A DNA stretch of 64,000 nucleotides from Demequina silvatica. Lineage in GTDB: Bacteria > Actinomycetota > Actinomycetes > Actinomycetales > Demequinaceae. Shown piece after piece: positions 23,184 through 30,280 of this stretch. Each line of letters starts with the position of its first letter. Within the stretch, counting starts at the first letter, position 1. The DNA lies in contig NZ_BBMA01000004.1 in the NCBI RefSeq assembly GCF_000971215.1, positions 1 to 64,000 of the forward strand, given 5' to 3'. The position numbers were made by a program, and so were the translations under genes. Below the pieces are notes generated by a model. It was not told where the DNA came from. It saw only the letters and a program-made list of their open reading frames with translations, and did not search any database.

Positions 23184-24512
23184 TCACGCCGTCCAGAGCC
23201 GCTCGATCGCGACCTCGCGGCCCAGGACACGCGAGGCCGCGCGATGTCCGGACAGCAGCGCGGCCGGCACCGTCGCCGGGTCGTCGGTCCAGGTCGCCTC
23301 GCCCGCGAGGTGCAGCACGCCGCCCACCGGCGTGGCGAGCGCGTCGTGGTCGCCGGTGGTGGAGCCCGGCACCATGTAGGCGTACGCCCCGCGCGCGAAC
23401 GGGTCGGACTGCCAATCGGTGACGTCGACGCGCGAGGGCTCGGGGACGTCCGCGCCGTACAGCCGGCGCAGCTGCGCCATCACGGACGCGGCCACCCGGT
23501 CAGGCCTCCACCCGGAGATCTCGCGCGCCGCCGGACCCGCCGCGAACGTCAGCAGCGTCGGGGTGCCGTGGAGGTCCGTGAGGTCGTACCAGGAATGCCA
23601 CCAGCGCCCCTCCGGGCCCTGCTGTCGGATCGCGTAGGCGCCTTCGCCCCAGAACCGCGTGGGGAAGCGCAGGACCACCTTCTCGAAGGCGTTCATCTCC
23701 AGCCGGCTCAGCGCGCCGGCGACCGGCTCGGGCAGCGTCGGCGAGAACTCGAGGTCCCCGGAGCGCAGCACGCCCACGGGAACGGTCACCACCGCGGTAG
23801 CCGCGACCAGCAACGAGCCGTCCCCGACGTGCACGCGCACGCCGTCGGACGCCCATTCCACCCGCGTCACCACGTGCCCGAGCCGCACGTCGAGCCCCGC
23901 GGCCAGCGCCGCGGGCAGGCGGTCGTAGCCGTCAGGGAACACCACCTCGTCGCCCTCGACCGCGTCGTCGTCGAGGCCGTGAGCCGCGAGGTCCTCGATC
24001 CACGCGCCGTACTGCTCCTCGGTGCGGTGCTCGAGGAACTCCCGCACCCGCGAGACGCGCTCACAGTCCCACCCCTGCGCGGCGAGCGCGCGCTCCGTCA
24101 CGTCCCGGTAAGAATCCAGCGCCCCCGAGTCCGCGATCGCCTCCGCCAGCGCCGCGTCGACCGCCCGCACGTCCGCGGCGAAGGCGGCCGCCGCATCGTC
24201 CCCCAGCCTCTCGCCCTGGGTCGAGAAGTATGCGATGGGCCGGCCGTCGACCTGGTAGCTGCCGACCGTGAACTCGTGCATGCGCATGCCGAACGCGCCC
24301 GCCGCGGCGGCGACCGTGCAGCCCGCGACGCCGTGGATCCACGAGGCGCCCAGGTCGGTGACCGTGCCGCCCTCGCGCTGCGTCCACACGCGCCCGCCGA
24401 TCCGGTCGCGCGCCTCGAGCACCATCACGTGGCGGCCCTCGCGGTGCAGCAGGCGTGCGGCCGCGAGGCCGGACACGCCGGCCCCGACCACGATCGTGTC
24501 GTAGCGTTCCAT
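23184..24512 (-). CDS. Flavin amine oxidase (monoamine/polyamine oxidase family)
   Basis: A 442-residue FAD-dependent amine oxidase. The N-terminal dinucleotide loop is VVGAGVSGLAAARLLHREG, followed by LEARDRIGGRVWT, and the C-terminal FAD-binding block is GVLHLAGEATWTDDPATVPAALLSGHRAA. The family oxidises amines to imines with release of H2O2. The usual arginine/aromatic cage residues (WWHSWYDLTD) are present. The likely substrate is a polyamine or primary amine. The ATG at 24512 is preceded by GGGAG and, further up, by TAGTGT as a -10 candidate. It is divergent from the alcohol dehydrogenase gene. Confidence 0.9.
   Translation of the reverse strand: MERYDTIVVGAGVSGLAAARLLHREGRHVMVLEARDRIGGRVWTQREGGTVTDLGASWIHGVAGCTVAAAAGAFGMRMHEFTVGSYQVDGRPIAYFSTQGERLGDDAAAAFAADVRAVDAALAEAIADSGALDSYRDVTERALAAQGWDCERVSRVREFLEHRTEEQYGAWIEDLAAHGLDDDAVEGDEVVFPDGYDRLPAALAAGLDVRLGHVVTRVEWASDGVRVHVGDGSLLVAATAVVTVPVGVLRSGDLEFSPTLPEPVAGALSRLEMNAFEKVVLRFPTRFWGEGAYAIRQQGPEGRWWHSWYDLTDLHGTPTLLTFAAGPAAREISGWRPDRVAASVMAQLRRLYGADVPEPSRVDVTDWQSDPFARGAYAYMVPGSTTGDHDALATPVGGVLHLAGEATWTDDPATVPAALLSGHRAASRVLGREVAIERLWTA
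24192..24201 (-). repeat. GGACGATGCG interspersed motif (in coding DNA)
   Basis: Exact copy on the coding strand of the amine oxidase gene, preceded by GGCTGGG and followed by GCGGCCGCC; encodes DDA in GDDAAAAFAAD. Confidence 0.8.
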
Positions 24513-24672
24513 CGCCTCAGGCTCCCTCGCGCGTGCCGGTGGGACGGACACTACCGCGCCAGTGCGCGGGACCGGGAACACATGTGAACCGCCATTAACA
24601 AGATGCGTGACAATCCCTGGTGGGACCGGCACACTGGACCCGCGCGTACAGCGACGTACGGAGGGGGTTCCC

Positions 24673-26295
24673 ATGCGGATGGCGATGGCGGCCGTGGTGG
24701 AGGCGACGGGGGCGGTGCCGCGGCCGCGCGAGGTGCGGCTCGACGCCCTCCGCGAGGACGAGGTCCTGGTGGACGTCGCCGCCTCCGGCATCTGCCACAC
24801 GGATCTCACGGCGATCGACGGGGGAGCGCCCTTCGCCTTCCCGGCGGTGCTGGGGCACGAGGGCGCCGGCACCGTCCTCGAGGCGGGCGCCGCGGTCGAG
24901 GACCTCGCGCCGGGCGACCGCGTGGTGCTCACCTTCGATTCGTGCGGCAGGTGCCCGCGCTGCCGCGACGCCCACCCCGCGTACTGCGAGGAGTTCGCGG
25001 CGCGCAACTACCGCGGCGGCCGCACGGACGGCACGGCGACGGTCCGCACGGGGGACGATGCGCCGGTCGCCGCCGCATGGATGGGCCAGTCCTCGTGGGC
25101 GACGCGGGCGATCGCGCGGGCGACCAACGTGGTCAAGGTCGGCGACGACATCCCGTTCGCGCTCGCCGCGCCGTTGGGCTGCGGCGTGCTCACCGGCGCG
25201 GGCACCGTGCTCACGGTGCTGCGTCCCGGGCACCAGGACCGGCTGCTGGTGATCGGCGCGGGCACGGTGGGCCTCGCGGCGGTGATGGCCGCCCACGCGA
25301 TCGGGGTGGCGGGCATCACGGTGGTCGAGCCGGATCCGGGCAGGCGCGCGCTCGCGCTCGAGCTGGGGGCGGACCTCGCGGTGCCGCCCGACCAGGCGGC
25401 GGACGCGGGCCCCGGCTTCGCGGCCGTCCTCGACACGGTGGGGACGCAGCAGACCACCGACCTCGGGCTCCGCGCGCTTGCCTCGCCCGGGATCTGCGCG
25501 ACGGTGGCGCTGCGCCCGGGCGTGAACCCGGTGACCGTGAGCCAGACCGCGCTCCTGTGGGGCCGCACGCTCACCGGCGTGATCGAGGGCGACGCGGTGC
25601 CGTCGCACGCGATCCCCCTGCTGGTGGGGCTGTGGCGGGCCGGGGTGTTGCCGCTCGAGCGGCTGGTCACCACGTTCCCGTTCGCCCGGGTGGACGATGC
25701 GGTGGTCGCCGCGCGCTCCGGCGGAGCGGTGAAGGCGGTGCTGGTGATGGACGGGGCGGAGCCGTCGGCGAGCGCTGCGGCCGGCGCGCCGACCGCGGGC
25801 GAGCGCGTGCGCGGGATCGCCGCCGCGGGACGGGGTGACAGCGCCGTGCTCGCCGCGCTGTGGGACGTCCTGCCGCCGGCGCGCGCCGACGACCTGCGCG
25901 GGCTGTGGCGCGGCACCGGGATCGACACCGGCCATCGCATCCACGCGACGCTTGCCGGCGCGGCGTGGTTCGGCAAGAACTTCGCGTCGGACCGGGCGGT
26001 CCAGCCGATCGTGTGCCGCGACCCGGACGGCGCGCTCGTGGCGGACGCGGCCCTCGCGGGCGGCGGCGCGTGGCTGAGCGACTCCGTGCACCGCGGCCGG
26101 GTGACCGCGACCATGACCTACGACTCGCGGCCCGTCCACGACCACTTCGTGCGCGTCGACGCGGACACGCTGCTGGGCGTCATGGCCGGGCGTGGGGCGC
26201 GGGACGGCGACGTCGACTACTACTTCCTCCTCGAGCGCGAGCCGGGCGACCCGCCGGGCCCGCTGCCGGAGCGCGCCGCCGGACGCGCGCGCTAG
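24673..26295 (+). CDS. Zinc alcohol dehydrogenase fused to GXWXG/DUF4334
   Basis: A 540-residue fusion. Residues 1-360 are an NAD(P)-dependent zinc alcohol dehydrogenase of the aryl-alcohol type: ICHTDL with catalytic cysteine, GHEGAGTV, the structural-zinc cysteines in CGRCPRCRDAHPAYC, and the IGAGTVGLAAV cofactor loop. Residues 400-540 match GXWXG plus DUF4334: LRGLWRGTG, AWFGKNF, and TMTYDSRPVHDHFVRVDADTLLGVM. DUF4334 proteins normally stand alone. The linker is alanine-rich. GGAGGGGG precedes the ATG. An SDR gene follows within 41 bp, probably in the same operon. Two GGACGATGCG copies lie inside. The substrate is unknown. Confidence 0.88.
   Translation: MRMAMAAVVEATGAVPRPREVRLDALREDEVLVDVAASGICHTDLTAIDGGAPFAFPAVLGHEGAGTVLEAGAAVEDLAPGDRVVLTFDSCGRCPRCRDAHPAYCEEFAARNYRGGRTDGTATVRTGDDAPVAAAWMGQSSWATRAIARATNVVKVGDDIPFALAAPLGCGVLTGAGTVLTVLRPGHQDRLLVIGAGTVGLAAVMAAHAIGVAGITVVEPDPGRRALALELGADLAVPPDQAADAGPGFAAVLDTVGTQQTTDLGLRALASPGICATVALRPGVNPVTVSQTALLWGRTLTGVIEGDAVPSHAIPLLVGLWRAGVLPLERLVTTFPFARVDDAVVAARSGGAVKAVLVMDGAEPSASAAAGAPTAGERVRGIAAAGRGDSAVLAALWDVLPPARADDLRGLWRGTGIDTGHRIHATLAGAAWFGKNFASDRAVQPIVCRDPDGALVADAALAGGGAWLSDSVHRGRVTATMTYDSRPVHDHFVRVDADTLLGVMAGRGARDGDVDYYFLLEREPGDPPGPLPERAAGRAR
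25053..25062 (+). repeat. GGACGATGCG interspersed motif (in coding DNA)
   Basis: Exact copy, followed by CCGGTCGCCG, encoding DDA in VRTGDDAPVAAAW of the dehydrogenase. Confidence 0.8.
25692..25701 (+). repeat. GGACGATGCG interspersed motif (in coding DNA)
   Basis: Second exact copy in the dehydrogenase gene, followed by GTGGTCGCCG, encoding DDA in ARVDDAVVAARSG, a segment conserved in the ADH family itself. Confidence 0.75.
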
Positions 26296-26298
26296 GGT
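26293..26298 (+). promoter_or_regulatory. -10 box TAGGGT before the SDR gene
   Basis: TAGGGT overlaps the stop codon of the dehydrogenase fusion and lies 38 nt before the SDR ATG, so the SDR may have its own promoter besides read-through. Confidence 0.35.
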
Positions 26299-26335
26299 CG
26301 GAGACGAGCCCCGCTTCCCGTCGAAGGAGACAGTC

Positions 26336-27004
26336 ATGCCCACGATCGCGATCATCGGCGCCGGCCCGGGACTGGGTGCGGCGGTCGCCCGCAGGTTCGG
26401 CCGCGAGGGGTTCTCCGTCGCGCTGATCTCGCGGGACCAGGCCAAGCTCGACGCGCTCGCCGCGGACCTCGCCGAGGGCGGGATCACGGCCCGCGGCTAC
26501 GCCGCCGACGTGCGCGACGGCGCCTCGGTGGAGGCCGCGCTGGCGGACGCCGCCGCGGAGCTCGGACCCGTGACGGTGCTCCAGTACAGCCCGCTGCCGT
26601 CGCGCACCTACCTCGAGCCGGTCCTGGACCTCACGCCCGAGCTCGCGCTCGAGGCGCTGCGCTTCTCCGCGCTGGGCCTCATCCACGCCGCGCGCGCCGT
26701 CCTGCCCGCCATGCGCGCGGCCGGCGAGGGGAGCGTGGTCCTCATCAACGGCGGCACCTCGGTGCAGGCCCGGCACGGCTTCGCCGGCACGTCCGTCGCC
26801 TTCCCCGCGGAGAGCGCCTACGGCGAGATGCTGCACGATGCGCTGGCCGGCTCGGGCGTCCGGGTCGCCCAGCTGGTGATCCCGGGCTCCATCCCGAAAC
26901 TGCGGTACACGCTCGACGAGGTCGCCGACCGCATCTGGGGCCTCCACCGCGAGGACGGCGACTTCCGCACCATGCTCATCCCGCTGGACGAGGGCCGGGA
27001 GTAG
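26336..27004 (+). CDS. Short-chain dehydrogenase/reductase
   Basis: A 222-residue SDR. IIGAGPGLGAAVARRFGREG is the NAD(P) loop and LISRD binds the adenine ribose. The central block is atypical: VLQYSPLPSRTYLEP replaces the NNAG motif, and the catalytic tyrosine region GTSVQARHGFAGTSVAFPAESAYGEML lacks a clear YxxxK. It may thus be catalytically weak or use another residue. AAGGAGA precedes the ATG. It follows the alcohol dehydrogenase fusion closely, which suggests consecutive steps in one pathway. Confidence 0.8.
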   Translation: MPTIAIIGAGPGLGAAVARRFGREGFSVALISRDQAKLDALAADLAEGGITARGYAADVRDGASVEAALADAAAELGPVTVLQYSPLPSRTYLEPVLDLTPELALEALRFSALGLIHAARAVLPAMRAAGEGSVVLINGGTSVQARHGFAGTSVAFPAESAYGEMLHDALAGSGVRVAQLVIPGSIPKLRYTLDEVADRIWGLHREDGDFRTMLIPLDEGRE

Positions 27005-27015
27005 CGGCTCCCCGG

Positions 27016-29211
27016 TCAGCCCTCGACGATCACCAGCTCGCGCGTCGCTCGCGTCATGGCGACGTAGCGGTCCACGGCGCCCGTGAGCCCGTCGCCGAAC
27101 GCCTCGGGCTCCACCAGCACCACCAGGTCGAACTCCAGGCCCTTCGACTCGGAGGGGGACAGCGAGCGGACCCGCGGCCGCTCCGCGACGCCCGGATCGC
27201 CGATCACGCATGCCACCCCCTCGCCGTGACGGGCGAGCCACCCGTCGAGCAGTGCGGGCAGCGCCGCTCGCGGGAGGCGCCGCACCGGCTCGCCGCCTGA
27301 GCGGATCGACTCGGGCACGTTGGCATCCGGCAGCGCGGCGCGGATCACGGGTGCCGCGTGCGCCATGATCTCCGCGGGCGTGCGGTAGTTGACCGTGAGC
27401 CGGGAGACGCGGACCTGCCGCATCCCCACGCGGGTGAGCCGCTCCTCCCACGGCTCCGCGAACCCGTGCCGCGCCTGCGCGCGATCCCCGACCACCGTGA
27501 GGCTGCCCGACGGGCAGCGGCGCAGCACCGCCCTCCACTCGGCGTCGGAGAGCTCCTGCGCCTCGTCGATCACCACGTGCGCGAACGGCCCCGCGAGCCG
27601 GTCGCCGCCGTCCTCGTCGCCCACGACGTTGCCCTCCCACGTGGCGCCAAGGTCCTGGCCGCGCAGCATCGACATGACCCGCAGCTCCGTGTCGTCCGCC
27701 GCGATGAGATCCTCGGCCACCTCGCGCATGCGGGCCCGGTGCGCCTCGCGTCGCAGCCGGTCGCCGCGGACCCGGCGCGCCCGCTCGGGATCGCCCAGCC
27801 GGTCGCGCGCCGCGTCGATGAGCGGCAGGTCGGCGACCGTCCACGCGTCCGGCACGTCGCGGCGCAGCGCGGCCGTCTCCGCGGCGGACAGCCACGGCGC
27901 GCACCTGCGCAGGTATGCAGGCACCGTCAGCAGGTCGCCCACGATGTCGGTGGGCTCGAGGATGGGCCACGAGGCGCCGATCGCCTCGAGCAGGCCGCGG
28001 TCGCGCGTCAGCGCCATGCGGAACGCCGCGTCCGGGTCGTCGACGCCCAGCCCGTACGCGTCGAACTGGTCGAGGTCGGGGGAGCCCGCCCCCGCATCGT
28101 CCCCCGCGCCGCGCAGGCGGTCGAGCAGGATCGCGAGCAGCGCCTCCCAGACCTGGTCGCGGGCGTCGTTGTGCGGCGTGCCCGGCTCGGGCGCCGCGAA
28201 CGCCTCCGCCCAGTCGGCGGCGGTCACGCGTAGCTCGTCCTCGCCCAGCACGATGACGGGGCCGTCGCCCGGCGGCTCCTCGTACAGCGCCACCGCGGCG
28301 TCGATCGCGAGGTCGAGCGTGGCCTTCAGCCGCGCGACGGCGGGGTCGCGCTCCGGCACCGCGGCGGCGCCCTCCGGCACCAGGTCGGTCACGGTGCACG
28401 TGCGCACGGAGTCCTCGCCGAGGCTCGGCAGGACGTCGGCGATGTACGCGAGATAGGGACGGTGCGGCCCCACCACCAGCACCCCGCCGCCCTGGGCCGC
28501 GAGGCGCGCGTCCGCGTACGTGAGGTACGCGGCGCGGTGCAGCGCGACCACCGTCTTGCCCGTGCCGGGCCCGCCGTCCACCACGAGAGCGCCCGCCGAT
28601 CCGGCCCGGATGATCGCGTCCTGGTCCGCCTGGATGGTGGCGAGCACGTCCCGCATGCGCGTGGACCGGCTCGCGGCGAGGCTCGCCATGAGCGCGGCGT
28701 CCTCGTCGAGCGCGACGTCCGCCCCGGGTGCGCCGTCGTCCCCGAAGGGCTCGTCCCAGTAGTCGACTATCCGCCCGCCGGTCCACCGGTAGCGCCGCCT
28801 GCTCGCCATCCCCATGGGCCGCGCGGCGGTCGCACCGAAGAACGGCTCGGCGGCGGGGGAGCGCCAGTCGACCAGCAGGCGGTCCCCGTCGCCGTCGGTC
28901 AGGCCCAGCCGGCCGATGTAGGTGATCGCGCCGTCCCCGTGGACGATGCGCCCGAGGCACAGATCGCGGCCGTAGCGTTCCAGCGCGCGCACCCGGGCGC
29001 CCAGCCGGTGCACCTCGAGATCCCGCTCGACCGTCGCCTGGCCGCCGCCGCCGGGCTTGAGGCGCTCGGCCTCGAGGCGCGCGCGCAGCACGTCGAGCTG
29101 GCCCGCGACGGCCCGCTCGACGCGAGCGAGATGACGCGCATCCGCCTCGATCAGCGCGGGGGAGGACTTGGCGGACAGGCGGGCGGGCAGGGCGAACATG
29201 ACGTCGATCAT
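27016..29211 (-). CDS. HelD-like UvrD/Rep-superfamily ATPase
   Basis: A 731-residue SF1 ATPase of the HelD group, proteins that enter RNA polymerase channels, strip it from DNA and recycle it; some actinobacterial members (HelR) protect against rifamycins. The N-terminal arm is helical (ALIEADARHLARVERAVAGQLDVLRARLEAERL). A HelD-specific beta region follows (YIGRLGLTDGDGDRLLVDWRSPAAEPFF). Walker A is GGPGTGKTVVALHRAAYL, Walker B HVVIDEAQELSDAEW, and the C-terminus has SESKGLEFDLVVLVEPE and VAMTRATRELVIVEG. It converges with the SDR gene, 11 bp away. Rifamycin protection is possible but not shown by the sequence. Confidence 0.87.
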   Translation of the reverse strand: MIDVMFALPARLSAKSSPALIEADARHLARVERAVAGQLDVLRARLEAERLKPGGGGQATVERDLEVHRLGARVRALERYGRDLCLGRIVHGDGAITYIGRLGLTDGDGDRLLVDWRSPAAEPFFGATAARPMGMASRRRYRWTGGRIVDYWDEPFGDDGAPGADVALDEDAALMASLAASRSTRMRDVLATIQADQDAIIRAGSAGALVVDGGPGTGKTVVALHRAAYLTYADARLAAQGGGVLVVGPHRPYLAYIADVLPSLGEDSVRTCTVTDLVPEGAAAVPERDPAVARLKATLDLAIDAAVALYEEPPGDGPVIVLGEDELRVTAADWAEAFAAPEPGTPHNDARDQVWEALLAILLDRLRGAGDDAGAGSPDLDQFDAYGLGVDDPDAAFRMALTRDRGLLEAIGASWPILEPTDIVGDLLTVPAYLRRCAPWLSAAETAALRRDVPDAWTVADLPLIDAARDRLGDPERARRVRGDRLRREAHRARMREVAEDLIAADDTELRVMSMLRGQDLGATWEGNVVGDEDGGDRLAGPFAHVVIDEAQELSDAEWRAVLRRCPSGSLTVVGDRAQARHGFAEPWEERLTRVGMRQVRVSRLTVNYRTPAEIMAHAAPVIRAALPDANVPESIRSGGEPVRRLPRAALPALLDGWLARHGEGVACVIGDPGVAERPRVRSLSPSESKGLEFDLVVLVEPEAFGDGLTGAVDRYVAMTRATRELVIVEG
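28093..28102 (-). repeat. GGACGATGCG interspersed motif (in coding DNA)
   Basis: Exact copy on the coding strand of the HelD-like gene, flanked by GGCGCGGG and GGGGCGGGCT; encodes DDA in RGAGDDAGAGSPD, a low-complexity loop. Confidence 0.8.
28941..28950 (+). repeat. GGACGATGCG interspersed motif (in coding DNA)
   Basis: Exact copy antisense to the HelD-like gene, followed by CCCGAGGCAC. In the gene it encodes GRIVHG. Confidence 0.75.
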
Positions 29212-29283
29212 CGCCCCGCACGGGGGCCTTGCCGCAAGCCCCCGGCCCCGCGATATGGTGACGGTGAGAGGGAACCGCGCCGC

Positions 29284-29293
29284 CGCATCGTCC
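29284..29293 (-). repeat. GGACGATGCG interspersed motif (intergenic)
   Basis: Exact copy followed by GCGGCGCGGT, in the 137-bp divergent region between the HelD-like gene and the LURP-one gene, 24 bp before the TAGGGT promoter box. Confidence 0.85.
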
Positions 29294-29317
29294 CTGGTCC
29301 CGACCCGGGGGCGCCGC

Positions 29318-29323
29318 TAGGGT
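29318..29323 (+). promoter_or_regulatory. -10 box TAGGGT before the LURP-one gene
   Basis: TAGGGT lies 25 nt before the ATG at 29349, with AAGGGGAG between as ribosome-binding site. Confidence 0.4.
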
Positions 29324-29348
29324 GGGCGCAACCGTGGAAGGGGAGACC

Positions 29349-29861
29349 ATGACCGTGCCGGACGTGCCCGAGGGCTACACGCGCTACCTGATGAAGAGCA
29401 AGTTCGGCATGGGACGGGACTTCCGCATCCTGGACCCCGCGACGGAGGCCGACCTCTTCTTCGTCGACGGCAAGGTGGGCGCGCGGCCCAAGGCCGAGGT
29501 GCAGGGTCCCGACGGCGCGACCCTGTTCACCGTCACGGGCAAGATGCTCGGCATCCCCAAGCGCATGGACGTGGCCGACGCGTCCGGCGCGCCGGTCGCC
29601 CATCTGCACTCGCAGGCCTTCAAGTTCATCAAGGACAAGATCGACGTGACGCTCGAGTCCGGCGAGCAGTGGCTGCTCGAGGGCAACGTGATCGAGAAGG
29701 ACTACACGGTCCGCAACGCGCAGGGCGGCGTGGTGCTGCAGATCACCCAGAAGTGGCTGACCGTGCGCGACAAGTACACGCTCGACGTGTGGCAGGGCGT
29801 CGAGCCGGGGCTCGCCTTCGCGATCGTGTGGGCGATCGACAGGTGGGTCGAGAGGGACTGA
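29349..29861 (+). CDS. LURP-one-related (scramblase-fold) protein
   Basis: A 170-residue protein of the LURP-one/scramblase (tubby-like) fold: YLMKSKFGMGRDFRILD, FFVDGKVGARPKAEVQGPDGATLFTVTGKMLGIPKRMDV and VRDKYTLDV are family-typical strands. It lacks a signal peptide. Bacterial members are of unknown function; membrane-lipid binding is suggested by the fold. The ATG at 29349 follows AAGGGGAG. The gene is 3 bp upstream of the ABM-like gene, in one operon. Confidence 0.8.
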   Translation: MTVPDVPEGYTRYLMKSKFGMGRDFRILDPATEADLFFVDGKVGARPKAEVQGPDGATLFTVTGKMLGIPKRMDVADASGAPVAHLHSQAFKFIKDKIDVTLESGEQWLLEGNVIEKDYTVRNAQGGVVLQITQKWLTVRDKYTLDVWQGVEPGLAFAIVWAIDRWVERD

Positions 29862-29864
29862 GCC

Positions 29865-30146
29865 GTGTTCGTGCTCATGTCGATCCACCACCCGCACCCC
29901 GAGCATCGGGAGGCGCTGATCGGCTCGATGCATCGCTACGGCGCCGCCATACGCGGCGAGCGCGGCCTGGTGTCGATCCACACGCTCGCAGACGCGGACT
30001 CCGACCGCCTGGTCGGGCTCGCGATCTTCGACTCGGAGGAGGACTTCCGTCGCCTCGCGCCGCTCGCGCGCGCCGCCGTGGCCGAGGACCCGTTCGAGCG
30101 GTGGGAGAGCGTCCCGATCGACGGGCTCGCGCTCACCGAGGTCTGA
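29865..30146 (+). CDS. ABM-like dimeric ferredoxin-fold protein
   Basis: A 93-residue protein resembling the antibiotic biosynthesis monooxygenase (ABM) superfamily: VLMSIHHPHPEHREALIGSMHRYG, then GLVSIHTLADADSDRLVGLAIFDSEEDFRRL. Members are small dimers that act as cofactor-free oxygenases, haem degraders or quinone binders. The function here is unknown. The GTG at 29865 begins 3 nt after the LURP-one stop, with AGAGGGA before it, so translation is probably coupled. Confidence 0.7.
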   Translation: MFVLMSIHHPHPEHREALIGSMHRYGAAIRGERGLVSIHTLADADSDRLVGLAIFDSEEDFRRLAPLARAAVAEDPFERWESVPIDGLALTEV

Positions 30147-30280
30147 CGGGGGCGCCGGCCGCGGGCCGTTCGCGTTGCCGCGCCTCCGGGCCGGTCGTAT
30201 CCTGACGAACGCGCAGCATTCGTGACGAGTCCTCACACTGGAACGCCCTTCCGCCGGTGCGAGCGGAGCGAGGTGAGCCG

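Noticed and set aside
20390-23230. 946-codon open frame on the minus strand across hydrolase, small secreted protein and PAP2 genes
   Set aside because: It runs over three convincing genes and two intergenic hairpins on the other strand, and the protein is low-complexity.
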